The translations under genes were made by a program, and so were the position numbers. The notes under the pieces were generated by a model. That model saw nothing but the letters and a program-made list of their open reading frames with translations, was not told where the DNA came from and searched no databases. Of a DNA stretch of 19,979 nt, positions 6,173 to 14,526 are shown one piece after another. The stretch is from contig WRIP01000008.1 in NCBI GenBank assembly GCA_009782665.1, positions 1-19,979 on the forward strand. Reading direction: 5' to 3'. Each line of letters begins with the position of its first letter. The stretch's first letter is position 1. This DNA comes from Oscillospiraceae bacterium. Its GTDB lineage: Bacteria > Bacillota > Clostridia > Oscillospirales > Ruminococcaceae.

Positions 6173-7783
6173 ATGCAGACAGACAGCATAATCAATTATT
6201 CAACCGAAACACGCAGCATACGCGATTTGTTTGATTCTCTGAGTAGCAACATAGCCTACTATATTCTCTTAGTCTTAACTCTGGTATTTCTAGTACATGC
6301 AGTGTATTTACATGTTAAACATAGACGGGAGAGTACATTCTATATCGGTATGTGCTTGGCAGTATTGGTTTCTACCACAGCCTTCATTATGATGTTTATC
6401 GCTGAAGATAGTCAAAAGGTTGAAAACATGAGTACCTTCGCCAATATCGGAATACTATTTATTCCTATACTGCTTATTAGACATATCAGTCGTCAGGTAT
6501 CATACCGGAAGATGAAGTTGTTGTTTATAGTTCTGATGTATATCGTCCCATGCGGTCTGTCGTTGGTGATAATACGAGATATTTTTTTAGGAGAGTTGCT
6601 TCCGATTATCCCTGGTATTAGCAATTCTATTTGGTATTTCGTCGCCTTCTATATTTATCTAGGGATTACCTTGATTCGTGCCTTCCTATTCTGTTTTAAT
6701 GTATTCTTCCAGATGTCACCCCGTATGCGTCTATCAACCTGGCTCATAATCATCAGCATAGTTGCGATAATGGTATTGGTGGTATTCTCAAGACTACCGT
6801 TGAACGAGACACTCAGCTTTATAAGTAATGAGAAAATTATCGATATCCTTATCTTCTCGGGTGCCGCAATCGCATTGTTTTCTGTTCTGTTCCCACTGTA
6901 TATTGCTTTGAGGATTACACCATCGGAGGATGTTATTGTCACCTCACGTGAATTTGTGGTTGAAGGTTTAACTACCTCCATTCTAGTACTCAATAGACGT
7001 GATGAGATACTCGACTGGAACAAGAAAAATCGAAGTGAAGAAGATCCGATTCCGATGCCGTTGTATCGTGAACCCTTTACGGTTTACAAACAACGGATAA
7101 TGCAGGACCGAGATCGATTCTGTTTTTTCAGTGAAGATGTGATAATTTCCTCCCATAACAATCGTGAATACTACTATCTGCTGCATCGGCAGGAGGTAAG
7201 AAACCGAAGGATGTTATTTGGATACATTATTGAGATTTCCGAGATAACACAGATATACTCACTGATACGTACCTTTGAGGATGTTGCATATATTGATCAA
7301 TTGACTTCGTTGTATAACCGTAATTCCTACCTTAACCAAGTATCTCGTGTCGCCGGTCGTGAATATATGCCGTTGGCTATCTTGGTCGGAGATGTCAATC
7401 GATTAAAATATGTGAACGATGTCTTCGGTCATATACAGGGAGATGCATTGCTGGTAATGGTTGCAGACATCATTAAAAAAGCTATACCCCTCGGTGCATA
7501 CGCCGCTCGGGTAGGCGGAGATGAGTTTGTGTTGCTTTTTCCCAACAGTAGCGTGGAACAGGCTGAAGAATTTATCTATGAGACCGAGAGGCTGTGTCTT
7601 GAGATATACAGTGAGGTGTTCGGTAATCCCAACATCTCTTGGGGATACGGCATTATGACCTCTGATTCACAATCATATAATGATGTATTTACCCAAGCGG
7701 ATCAGATGATGTATGAGAACAAAAGAAAGCATTATGCATTCCGTAGCAGTGGTTTAGTCCCTGATTCACAATCAAGCAGCTGA
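6173..7783 (+). CDS. Membrane-bound GGDEF diguanylate cyclase
   Basis: This 536-residue protein has about seven membrane segments in residues 27-247, arranged like the 7TM sensor module of some histidine kinases. A PAS-like region follows at about 260-360 (FVVEGLTTSILVLNRRDEIL then DWNKK). A GGDEF domain occupies about 368-525, with IDQLTSLYNRNSY, GDVNRLKYVNDVFGHIQGD and the intact catalytic motif RVGGDEF at 446-452. It should make cyclic di-GMP from two GTP at the inner face of the membrane. The RxxD product-inhibition site usually found just before GGDEF is absent (the segment reads PLGAYAARV), so feedback inhibition by that route is unlikely. The start has AAAGGA at 6154-6159, a rather long spacing. 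It lies between the eno terminator and the FHA-SEDS gene; I saw no clear promoter in the 60 bases before it, though one must exist. The ligand is unknown. Confidence 0.9.
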   Translation: MQTDSIINYSTETRSIRDLFDSLSSNIAYYILLVLTLVFLVHAVYLHVKHRRESTFYIGMCLAVLVSTTAFIMMFIAEDSQKVENMSTFANIGILFIPILLIRHISRQVSYRKMKLLFIVLMYIVPCGLSLVIIRDIFLGELLPIIPGISNSIWYFVAFYIYLGITLIRAFLFCFNVFFQMSPRMRLSTWLIIISIVAIMVLVVFSRLPLNETLSFISNEKIIDILIFSGAAIALFSVLFPLYIALRITPSEDVIVTSREFVVEGLTTSILVLNRRDEILDWNKKNRSEEDPIPMPLYREPFTVYKQRIMQDRDRFCFFSEDVIISSHNNREYYYLLHRQEVRNRRMLFGYIIEISEITQIYSLIRTFEDVAYIDQLTSLYNRNSYLNQVSRVAGREYMPLAILVGDVNRLKYVNDVFGHIQGDALLVMVADIIKKAIPLGAYAARVGGDEFVLLFPNSSVEQAEEFIYETERLCLEIYSEVFGNPNISWGYGIMTSDSQSYNDVFTQADQMMYENKRKHYAFRSSGLVPDSQSSS

Positions 7784-7874
7784 CAGAGAGTCTGATTTTC
7801 GGTCAGCAACTGTGAGATAATGTCGAACAAGAGGTGTTTAGCATTGTTTTTTAGCCTGCAGGAAATCGTAAAAC

Positions 7875-7888
7875 AGGAGCTGATTTTG
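7875..7888 (+). promoter_or_regulatory. Ribosome binding site that favours a TTG start for the FHA-SEDS gene
   Basis: AGGAG (7875-7879) lies six bases before TTG 7886, in frame. The in-frame ATG at 7820 has no recognisable site and would add 22 residues unlike the family's usual N-terminus. Confidence 0.6.
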
Positions 7889-9613
7889 CTTGATGGAGAG
7901 CATTCAGAGATACTGAGATGGGTCACATCAGTCAGCCGAATACTTATCCCTGTGGTATCCGTTTTCATTCTGAGTCGGATAGCATACTCATTGTTTAAGA
8001 GTAAACAAGTCCCAGAGTGTTGGGGATACTTTAATCTGGCAAACGGACTACATATACCCATCAGTCACTGGGAGAATCTCATCGGCAGAGCAAGAAATTG
8101 CGATGTGATTATGAATTTCCCTACTGTCTCACGCAACCATGCCATCCTCATGCGACAGGAAGATGAGCGATGGTTGCTTATTGATTTAGCTTCCAAAACC
8201 GGTATATCATTCATGGATAAGAAGGTCAAGGACAGTGTAGTTATCGACTACGGAGATGTCATCACAATAGGTGGAATCGAAGCTCAATTGGTCGGATTAA
8301 CGTTGGAAGAAAAGCAGCGACAGGAAGCTAGGGAGGTGCCGGGCAGGGAGGTGAACCCTGCTCTTACCATGTACCTGCTGACCGTCTTAAATATACTGCT
8401 GGGAGCACAGCTGTGCTTTGCTCATCCTGCTAACTTTACCTTTCTCATTCCTTTCGGATTCCTCATAGCTATAGTTATTTTCTGGGGATACAGTATTCTC
8501 ATGAAGATACTCAGACGCAGTGGGTTTGAGATAGAACAGCTGGCATTTTATCTGACCTCTATTGGGCTTTCAGTGGTCACCGGCAGTCTAGCAAACGGTG
8601 CTGCCGTTACGGTAGTCACAAAAACCCTCTTGGCTTTTGTGATAGGTCTCTTAATGTTTCTTGTCCTGGGTTGGTTACTCAGGGATCTCAAGCGAGCTAA
8701 CTCGATGAGATGGCCGATGGCTGTTTTGGCTCTGGGCTTGTTGCTATTTTCTATTGTGGCTGGCAGAGTGGTAAACGGAGCCAAAAACTGGGTATATATC
8801 GGTGGATTCTCTATTCAACCGTCAGAGTTTGCAAAACTCTGTTTTGTCTATGCCGGCACCGCTACATTGGATCGTTTGTTTGCCAAACGAAATCTGCTGA
8901 TGTATATGATACTAACCGTAGCTATTGCAGGAGCACTTGCATATACTAGTGACTTCGGAGCCGCTATCATATTTTTTATGTGTTTTCTCATTGTGGCCTT
9001 CATGAGAAGTGGCGATATCGCGACCATATCATTAATTATACTGGCTGCATTTGTGGGAGGATTATTACTGATACGGTTTAAGCCATATATTGCCTATCGA
9101 TTCAGCAGCTGGAGACATGCATGGGATCTGCCTCATGACGGAGGGTTTCAACAAGCTAGGACCATGTCTGCCGCTGCTAGCGGAGGATTATTCGGAGTAG
9201 GAGCCGGACGAGGGTGGCTCCGAAATATCGTTGCAGCCGACACCGATCTCGTGTTCGGTGTCGTTGTCGAGGAGTTGGGATTGATTGTCGGTATCTGCTG
9301 CATCATATCATTGCTTATACTTTTAATCTTTTCGGTCCGTTCAGCAACACATGGACGATCCACATTCTATATCATCGCCGCGACAGCTGCCATGTCGATG
9401 CTGGTGTTTCAGATGATACTCAATGTGTTAGGCTCGCTTGATATTCTTCCGCTTACCGGGGTCACCTTCCCGTTTATCTCCAACGGTGGCTCTAGTCTGT
9501 TGGTATGCTACTCGATGTTAGCGTTTCCGAAAGCTGCTGATACCAGGAGATTAGCCTCATTTGCCACACGAAGGGAGTTTTTCTATATACCGCAAAGGAG
9601 AAAGACAGTTTGA
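7886..9613 (+). CDS. FHA domain fused to SEDS peptidoglycan polymerase (FtsW/RodA/SpoVE family)
   Basis: SEDS proteins polymerise glycan strands from lipid II, working with a class B PBP. Numbering here is from the possible ATG 7820. One membrane helix (about 38-57) is followed by a cytoplasmic FHA domain at about 70-160: LIGRARNCDV, TVSRNHAIL (the SRxH signature), then DLASKTGISF, where the Asn that normally follows is Thr127. The SEDS core with about ten helices (183-570) shows the family motifs NGAKNWVYIGGFSIQPSEF, DGGFQQARTMSAAASGGLFG, DTDLVFGVVVEELG and PFISNGGSSLL. D440 is a plausible catalytic Asp by comparison with RodA. I favour TTG 7886 (575 residues) for its ribosome site; ATG 7820 is the alternative (597 residues). 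The stop overlaps the start of the PBP gene, so the pair is translated together. FHA domains bind phosphothreonine, implying control by a Ser/Thr kinase. Confidence 0.9.
   Translation: MLDGEHSEILRWVTSVSRILIPVVSVFILSRIAYSLFKSKQVPECWGYFNLANGLHIPISHWENLIGRARNCDVIMNFPTVSRNHAILMRQEDERWLLIDLASKTGISFMDKKVKDSVVIDYGDVITIGGIEAQLVGLTLEEKQRQEAREVPGREVNPALTMYLLTVLNILLGAQLCFAHPANFTFLIPFGFLIAIVIFWGYSILMKILRRSGFEIEQLAFYLTSIGLSVVTGSLANGAAVTVVTKTLLAFVIGLLMFLVLGWLLRDLKRANSMRWPMAVLALGLLLFSIVAGRVVNGAKNWVYIGGFSIQPSEFAKLCFVYAGTATLDRLFAKRNLLMYMILTVAIAGALAYTSDFGAAIIFFMCFLIVAFMRSGDIATISLIILAAFVGGLLLIRFKPYIAYRFSSWRHAWDLPHDGGFQQARTMSAAASGGLFGVGAGRGWLRNIVAADTDLVFGVVVEELGLIVGICCIISLLILLIFSVRSATHGRSTFYIIAATAAMSMLVFQMILNVLGSLDILPLTGVTFPFISNGGSSLLVCYSMLAFPKAADTRRLASFATRREFFYIPQRRKTV
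9594..9613 (+). promoter_or_regulatory. Ribosome binding site and TTGA stop/start overlap
   Basis: AAAGGAG (9594-9600) is nine bases before TTG 9610, inside the end of the SEDS gene. The TGA stop of that gene (9611-9613) shares two bases with the TTG start, a typical arrangement for translational coupling. Confidence 0.75.
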
Positions 9614-10983
9614 GAAAGATAGCTATGCGAACATCAGCCTGCCTCCTATTGGTATTGTTTATGATAGGGGGATTCGGCATATATCTCTTCCGATATATTC
9701 TCGAAGGAGACAGATGGGTCACATTTCAGGTAAACCGACATGCATATAGTGATGCTATACTGTCGGTTGGAAAGGTAGTGGATTGTAATGGCCAACTACT
9801 GGCATCTATGTCTAAAGGTCAACAGACATTCAGTAGCAGTGAACTAACCCGACTCTCTACACTGCATGCGGTGGGTGATATACACGGAAACATAGGGACC
9901 GGTGTGATGAACTATCACGCTACCGATATGATGGGCTACAGTCGAATCGGCGGAGTCTACTCCCATACAGGTAGAGGAAATACCATCCAACTGTCGATAG
10001 ATGCCAAGCTTAACAACGCGGCATATACGGCATTGGCAGGACGAAAAGGGGCAGTTATTGCATATAACTACCGGACAGGAGAGGTTTTATGTATGGTCAG
10101 TACTCCCTCCTATGATGCCTACTACCCATTGTCACCTGAACAGCTTGAGTGGAGTTATTATGACGGAGTATATATTAATCGATGTATATCCAGTACCTTT
10201 ACACCAGGTTCTATATTCAAGATTGTAACGCTGACAGCAGCGATAGAAAATATACCCGAGCTCTTCGATATGACCTTCTGCTGTGAAGGTCACACCGTAA
10301 TCGCCAACGAAGTCATTACCTGTTCATCAGTGCACGGATACTGTGATATCTATGACGCGTTTGCGGGGTCCTGTAATGTGGCCTTTGCCGAAATAGCCCA
10401 GATGCTGTCGGGAGAGATTCTGTATGAGTATGCGTTAAAACTGGGATTACTCGAGAGTTTTAAGGTCAGCGATATACCGGTTGCTGCCGGTAGTTTCATC
10501 ATCGCAGCAGGCGGAAGTGTCGATCTTTCCTGGTCGGGTATCGGGCAGTATGAGGATCTGGTGAATCCACTGGCAATGACTAGGCTGATGGCAGCCATTG
10601 CCAACAAAGGGGTGGCAGTAAATCCCCGACTCATAACCGGTATCATAGGGGAGTATGGTATGCCGAAGGGACTGAAATATCGCACTACTTCCAACAAACG
10701 ACTGATGGCTTCTGAAACGGCAGTAATTATGGCTAAGATGCTGCGATACAATGCGACCTCGGTATATAACGGGTACTATAGTTTTGCGGAATATCCCGGA
10801 TTCTCCGGTAAGAGCGGAACCGCTGAGATGAAGGACGGTAAAGACCCTCACGGGTGGTTTACAGGATTCTTAGCGGATATCGATAACCCCATCGCTTTCA
10901 CTGTGATTGTGGAAAACTCTGGATGGGGAATGCAACAAGCCGCTCCGATAGTAGATATAATCCTAGGTGAAATGAATATATAG
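9610..10983 (+). CDS. Class B penicillin-binding protein (transpeptidase)
   Basis: This membrane-anchored peptidoglycan cross-linking enzyme is the partner of the SEDS protein just upstream. One N-terminal helix lies at about 8-30. The transpeptidase triad is complete: S201-x-x-K204 in TPGSIFK, S254-x-N256 in GSCNVAF, and K401-S-G403 in FSGKSGTAE. A short N-terminal region (35-125) takes the place of the larger pedestal of SpoVD or PBP2, so at 457 residues it resembles actinobacterial PbpA in size. The region between motifs is Cys-rich (C192, C224, C225, C238, C245, C255), unusual for an extracellular domain and perhaps fitting an anaerobe. The start is TTG 9610 with AAAGGAG in front. The metallo-beta-lactamase-fold gene follows after 21 bases. 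Whether the pair serves elongation, division or sporulation cannot be told from the sequence. Confidence 0.93.
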   Translation: MRKIAMRTSACLLLVLFMIGGFGIYLFRYILEGDRWVTFQVNRHAYSDAILSVGKVVDCNGQLLASMSKGQQTFSSSELTRLSTLHAVGDIHGNIGTGVMNYHATDMMGYSRIGGVYSHTGRGNTIQLSIDAKLNNAAYTALAGRKGAVIAYNYRTGEVLCMVSTPSYDAYYPLSPEQLEWSYYDGVYINRCISSTFTPGSIFKIVTLTAAIENIPELFDMTFCCEGHTVIANEVITCSSVHGYCDIYDAFAGSCNVAFAEIAQMLSGEILYEYALKLGLLESFKVSDIPVAAGSFIIAAGGSVDLSWSGIGQYEDLVNPLAMTRLMAAIANKGVAVNPRLITGIIGEYGMPKGLKYRTTSNKRLMASETAVIMAKMLRYNATSVYNGYYSFAEYPGFSGKSGTAEMKDGKDPHGWFTGFLADIDNPIAFTVIVENSGWGMQQAAPIVDIILGEMNI

Positions 10984-11004
10984 GTTGGTGGAAAGGAGAA
11001 ATAA

Positions 11005-11679
11005 ATGGAGTATGCTTTTCTGGTATTGGTTGCATTGTTTCTTGTTGTAATCTTCAGCAGTTTCAACCCTTCTTCTACAAAGAAAATCTCTGAAGATATC
11101 TATGTCATAAGAAGTCTGTTTGTGAATTTCTACATCCTCAAAAAGGGTAATCATCTCGTTTTGTTTGATACCGGAATGAGTGCAGCAGTAGCAGTCAAAG
11201 GGATAGAAAAACTTAACCTTGATCCAAACGACGTCACCCATATATTGCTCACCCATACCGACAGGGATCATGCGGGAGGGGTTGCGGCCTTCCCTAATGC
11301 GGTCGTGATCATGTCATCCGAAGAAGAGCAGATGATAAACGGACAAACTGCAAAAAAGTTGTTTATTCATAACCGAAAACCACGCGAAATATATCAACTA
11401 ATGGAAAATAATGATATACTAGAAATCGATGGTTTACGCATCAAACTCATACTTACTCCGGGACACACCACCGGCTCATCCATCTATCTCATAGATGATG
11501 AAATCTGTGTGACGGGGGATCTCTTGAGAGTTACCCGAAGCGGAGAGATGAAGATATTTCTACGTCTGATGAACAAAAACCATAAAGAAAGTAAAGAAAG
11601 CCTGGCTCAACAGACAGAGCTGCTAAAGCAAGCAAAAATGATACTCTCGGGACATACCGGAGTATATATACGAAACTGA
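11005..11679 (+). CDS. Membrane-anchored metallo-beta-lactamase-fold hydrolase
   Basis: A single N-terminal helix (about 3-20) is followed directly by an MBL-fold domain. Metal-site motifs are visible: H84-x-D86-x-D88-H89 in LTHTDRDHAGG, H154 in TPGHTTGSS, D172 in VTGDLL, and H217 in LSGHTG. The first motif has Asp86 where many members have His; that HxDxDH form occurs in other MBL hydrolases and is not by itself a defect. Fold and metal binding are secure, but the substrate is not: such enzymes include thioesterases, lactonases and phosphodiesterases. The flow GGTGGAAAGGAG to ATG 11005 gives a strong ribosome site, and the gene follows the PBP by 21 bases, so it is probably co-transcribed. 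It is short (224 residues) and lacks the C-terminal extensions that would identify a subfamily. Confidence 0.85.
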   Translation: MEYAFLVLVALFLVVIFSSFNPSSTKKISEDIYVIRSLFVNFYILKKGNHLVLFDTGMSAAVAVKGIEKLNLDPNDVTHILLTHTDRDHAGGVAAFPNAVVIMSSEEEQMINGQTAKKLFIHNRKPREIYQLMENNDILEIDGLRIKLILTPGHTTGSSIYLIDDEICVTGDLLRVTRSGEMKIFLRLMNKNHKESKESLAQQTELLKQAKMILSGHTGVYIRN

Positions 11680-11748
11680 AAATCGCATATCTAAGATGGA
11701 ACAGAAAGATTTTTTTCAGAGTTGAAATGAAATGGATAAACAGATAAC

Positions 11749-13242
11749 ATGAGTGAAATGATAAAAGGTTTCGATAACGAAAAGTATATAACGCTGCAAT
11801 CCGAGAACATCAGGGAGCGAATAAATAGATTCGGAGGCAGGCTTTATCTGGAGTTTGGTGGTAAACTATTTGATGATTACCATGCAGCACGTGTTTTACC
11901 GGGATTCGATCCTGACAGTAAGGTAAAGATGTTGCTTCAACTTAAGGATCAAATAGAGATAGTCATCGCTATTAATGTTTCCGATATTGAACGCAATAAG
12001 GTCAGAGGAGACCTCGGTATCACCTACGATCTGGATGTGCTTCGGCTCATCGACGCATTTCGCACCAATGGTTTTCTGGTCGGCAGTGTGGTACTCACTC
12101 AATACGCTTCTCAACCGGCAGCTGATACATTCCAAAAGCATCTGGAGATGCTCGGGGTTCAGGTATATCGACACTACTATATCGAAGGTTATCCCTCGAA
12201 TGTTAACGCCATTGTCAGCGAATCCGGGTATGGTAAAAACGACTATATCGAGGTGGAACGACCGTTGGTGGTTGTTACCGCACCAGGTCCGGTCAGCGGT
12301 AAGATGTCGGTTTGTCTCTCGCAACTGTTCCATGATTATATAAGAGGGATAGATGCGGGATATGCGAAGTTTGAAACCTTTCCCATCTGGAATCTGCCGG
12401 TCATGCACCCGATAAATCTGGCATATGAAGCTGCAACAGCCGATCTACGCGATGTCAATATGATCGACCCCTTCCATCTATCCACCTATGGTGAGCAAGC
12501 CACCAGCTACAATCGGGACGTCGAGTTGTTCCCGGTACTGGCAGAACTCATGCGAAGAATTCTAAAGGTTGATGTATATAAATCCCCGACTGATATGGGA
12601 GTAAATATGGCGGGGTATTGCATGCTGGATGAGCATGTGATTATTAAAGCGGCACAACAAGAAATCATTCGCCGTTACTATACGGCACTCTGCAACCATC
12701 GTAAAGGATTGGTTTCGGATGATGAAGTATATAAGGTTGAACTGCTCATGAAGCAGGCTAATTTATCTAGCGATCTCAGACCGGTCATAGCTGCTTCTCT
12801 AAAAAAGGAAGCTGCAACCGATGGCCCGGCAGTAGCTATTCAACTACACACGGGACAGATAGTAACCGGTAAAGACTCCGCTCTACTCGGCTCATCCTCG
12901 GCCTTACTGCTGAACGCTCTCAAGACATTAGCGGGAATCAGTGATGAAATTCATCTATTGTCTCCGATAGTTATAGAGCCGTTACAAAACCTCAAGGTCA
13001 CCCATCTGGGAGGATCCAATCCCCGACTGCATACCGATGAAGTGTTGGTTGCACTGGCGATATCCGCACCCACCAATCCCATGGCAGAGTTGGTGCTTAA
13101 GAGTCTTAAGGAACTCAGAGGGTGTGAAGCGCACTCCACCGTTATTCTTTCATCAGTGGATGAGAATATCTTCCGAAAACTCGGGGTCAATCTGACCTGT
13201 GAACCGAAATACCAAACATCAAAACTTTATCACGGTATCTAG
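11749..13242 (+). CDS. DUF1846 (UPF0371) family protein
   Basis: This 497-residue cytoplasmic protein matches the DUF1846 family along its length. Recognisable stretches are GFDNEKYITLQSENIRERI near the start, RVLPGFDPDSKVKMLLQL, the Gly/Pro-rich TAPGPVSGKMSVCLSQL at about 186-202, ETFPIWNLPVMHPINLAYE, and GVNMAGYCMLDE. Crystal structures of the family exist, but no reaction has been established that I know of, so I give no function. No membrane segment or signal peptide is present. ATG 11749 lacks a clear Shine-Dalgarno site; a tiny frame at 11732-11752 ends in TGA overlapping the ATG, which might allow coupling, and ATG 11758 is another possible start. It lies 69 bases after the MBL gene and ends before a strong terminator, so it may be the last gene of the SEDS-PBP unit. 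Confidence 0.9.
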   Translation: MSEMIKGFDNEKYITLQSENIRERINRFGGRLYLEFGGKLFDDYHAARVLPGFDPDSKVKMLLQLKDQIEIVIAINVSDIERNKVRGDLGITYDLDVLRLIDAFRTNGFLVGSVVLTQYASQPAADTFQKHLEMLGVQVYRHYYIEGYPSNVNAIVSESGYGKNDYIEVERPLVVVTAPGPVSGKMSVCLSQLFHDYIRGIDAGYAKFETFPIWNLPVMHPINLAYEAATADLRDVNMIDPFHLSTYGEQATSYNRDVELFPVLAELMRRILKVDVYKSPTDMGVNMAGYCMLDEHVIIKAAQQEIIRRYYTALCNHRKGLVSDDEVYKVELLMKQANLSSDLRPVIAASLKKEAATDGPAVAIQLHTGQIVTGKDSALLGSSSALLLNALKTLAGISDEIHLLSPIVIEPLQNLKVTHLGGSNPRLHTDEVLVALAISAPTNPMAELVLKSLKELRGCEAHSTVILSSVDENIFRKLGVNLTCEPKYQTSKLYHGI

Positions 13243-13263
13243 CAGAACACTATGATAAATATG

Positions 13264-13291
13264 AAAGGAACCGGATTTCGGTTCCTTTTTT
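13264..13291 (+). terminator. Rho-independent terminator between convergent genes
   Basis: AAAGGAACCG (13264-13273) pairs perfectly with CGGTTCCTTT (13279-13288) around a GATTT loop, then continues as a T run to 13291. It ends the + strand unit. On the - strand the tract after the stem is only TTT, so stopping of manD transcription there is likely but weaker. Confidence 0.93.
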
Positions 13292-13294
13292 GAG

Positions 13295-14512
13295 TTAAGG
13301 TCTCACAGCGGTACCGTCCGGTAGACGTGCATGGGTCCACAGGTTCTCCTTATATTCACAGGGGAATCGGGCTGCCAGCTCTTCATTTAGCTCAATACCC
13401 AGTCCCGGACGATCGTTGGGATAGAGATATCCGTTAATCAACTCCGGACAGCCCGGGAAGATCTCCTTTTCGATCTCAGAGAATCCGGCAAACTCCTGTA
13501 TACCAAAGTTCGGAATCGATAGATCGATAGCCAGATGAGCCGCGACACCGACGGGGGTAATATCACCGGGTCCGTGTAAAGCGGTTCTCACACCGTAGGC
13601 TTCCGCGAAGGAAGCCAGTTTTTTTGCAGGTGATATACCTCCGATCATACTCACGTGTACACGAATAAAGTCGATAAGGCGTTCGGCGATTAACCGTTTC
13701 CATTCCAGCGGATGGGTAAACAACTCTCCCATTGCAATGGGGGAATTTGAGGCATTACGCAGTTCACTAAACCATTCTACCTGTTCCGGAGGCAGAGCAT
13801 CCTCAATGAAGAACAGCTTAAACTCATCCAGGTCATGGCAGAACCGAATAGCATCAGAGGGAGCTAATCGTTCATGTATATCATGCAGCAGTTCCACATC
13901 AAACCCTATCTCCTTACGGACATGTTCAAACATCCTTAAGGTGTTTCTCATATACTGCTTCGGGTCATAGTATGAACCGACCAAAGCCCCGGCAGGTGAC
14001 TGTATAACCTGTTTAGTATTGTTGCCCATCATACCTCCGTAGGCACCCATCTGACAGCGTATATTCCGTATCCCTTCATCTAGGTATCGCTTGATGCTGT
14101 CTACTAGTTCATCGGGACTTTTACCGTCAGCATGTCGATAGACATCCGCAGCTTCACGACATTTTCCGCCCAGTAGATCATGGACAGGCATATTTGCCAG
14201 TTTCCCTTTAATGTCCCACAAAGCCTCGTCTACACCCGAGATGGCATTGTTGAGTATTGCATCATTTCTCCAGTAAGAGTTAGACATCGATAGTTGCCAT
14301 ATGTCCTCGATGTTATCGACGCTTCGACCTATAAGTAGAGGACGAAGGTACTCTTCGATAGCAACTTTGACCGCGAAACATCGTTGTGTAAAGGTGGCAC
14401 ATCCCAGACCGTAGAGTTCCGGTTCGTTGGTTTCTACCTTAACTGCGACCAGATTAATCCCGTTCGGTGCGGTTAGGATAGCTTTAACATTGCGAATGGT
14501 AATGTTTGACAT
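13295..14512 (-). CDS. Mannonate-dehydratase-like enolase-superfamily enzyme (ManD/RspA)
   Basis: At 405 residues this is a full-length member of the mandelate-racemase/RspA group. Family landmarks are SYWRNDAILNNAISGVDEAL, WDIKGKLANMPVHDLLGG, and metal ligands D211 (LLHDIHERL), E237 (FFIEDAL) and E263 (AMGELF). H213 and H313 (ALHGPGDITPVG) and R152/Y158 in IRCQMGAYGG match the acid-base residues expected in ManD. The known reaction of good members is dehydration of D-mannonate to 2-keto-3-deoxy-D-gluconate; others act on D-gluconate or show no clear activity, so the substrate is uncertain. The C-terminus ends DGTAVRP rather than the Trp-containing ending of the best-studied ManD. The ribosome site AGGAGG stands seven bases before the ATG. 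It follows the dehydrogenase gene by 14 bases, suggesting one sugar-acid pathway. It is not related in function to the enolase in this window. Confidence 0.85.
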   Translation of the reverse strand: MSNITIRNVKAILTAPNGINLVAVKVETNEPELYGLGCATFTQRCFAVKVAIEEYLRPLLIGRSVDNIEDIWQLSMSNSYWRNDAILNNAISGVDEALWDIKGKLANMPVHDLLGGKCREAADVYRHADGKSPDELVDSIKRYLDEGIRNIRCQMGAYGGMMGNNTKQVIQSPAGALVGSYYDPKQYMRNTLRMFEHVRKEIGFDVELLHDIHERLAPSDAIRFCHDLDEFKLFFIEDALPPEQVEWFSELRNASNSPIAMGELFTHPLEWKRLIAERLIDFIRVHVSMIGGISPAKKLASFAEAYGVRTALHGPGDITPVGVAAHLAIDLSIPNFGIQEFAGFSEIEKEIFPGCPELINGYLYPNDRPGLGIELNEELAARFPCEYKENLWTHARLPDGTAVRP

Positions 14513-14526
14513 AGGTTTTCCTCCTG

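Noticed and set aside
7779..7807. GCTGAC...GTCAGC inverted repeat after the GGDEF gene
   Set aside because: The loop is 17 bases and no T run follows, so it does not look like a terminator; six base pairs can arise by chance.
10350..10851. Long open frames opposite the PBP gene
   Set aside because: They have no family resemblance or ribosome site and lie opposite a gene with a complete active-site set; they are by-products of its codon use.
11708..11717. T run between the MBL and DUF1846 genes as a terminator
   Set aside because: The sequence before it offers no more than four paired bases, so a Rho-independent terminator is not supported.
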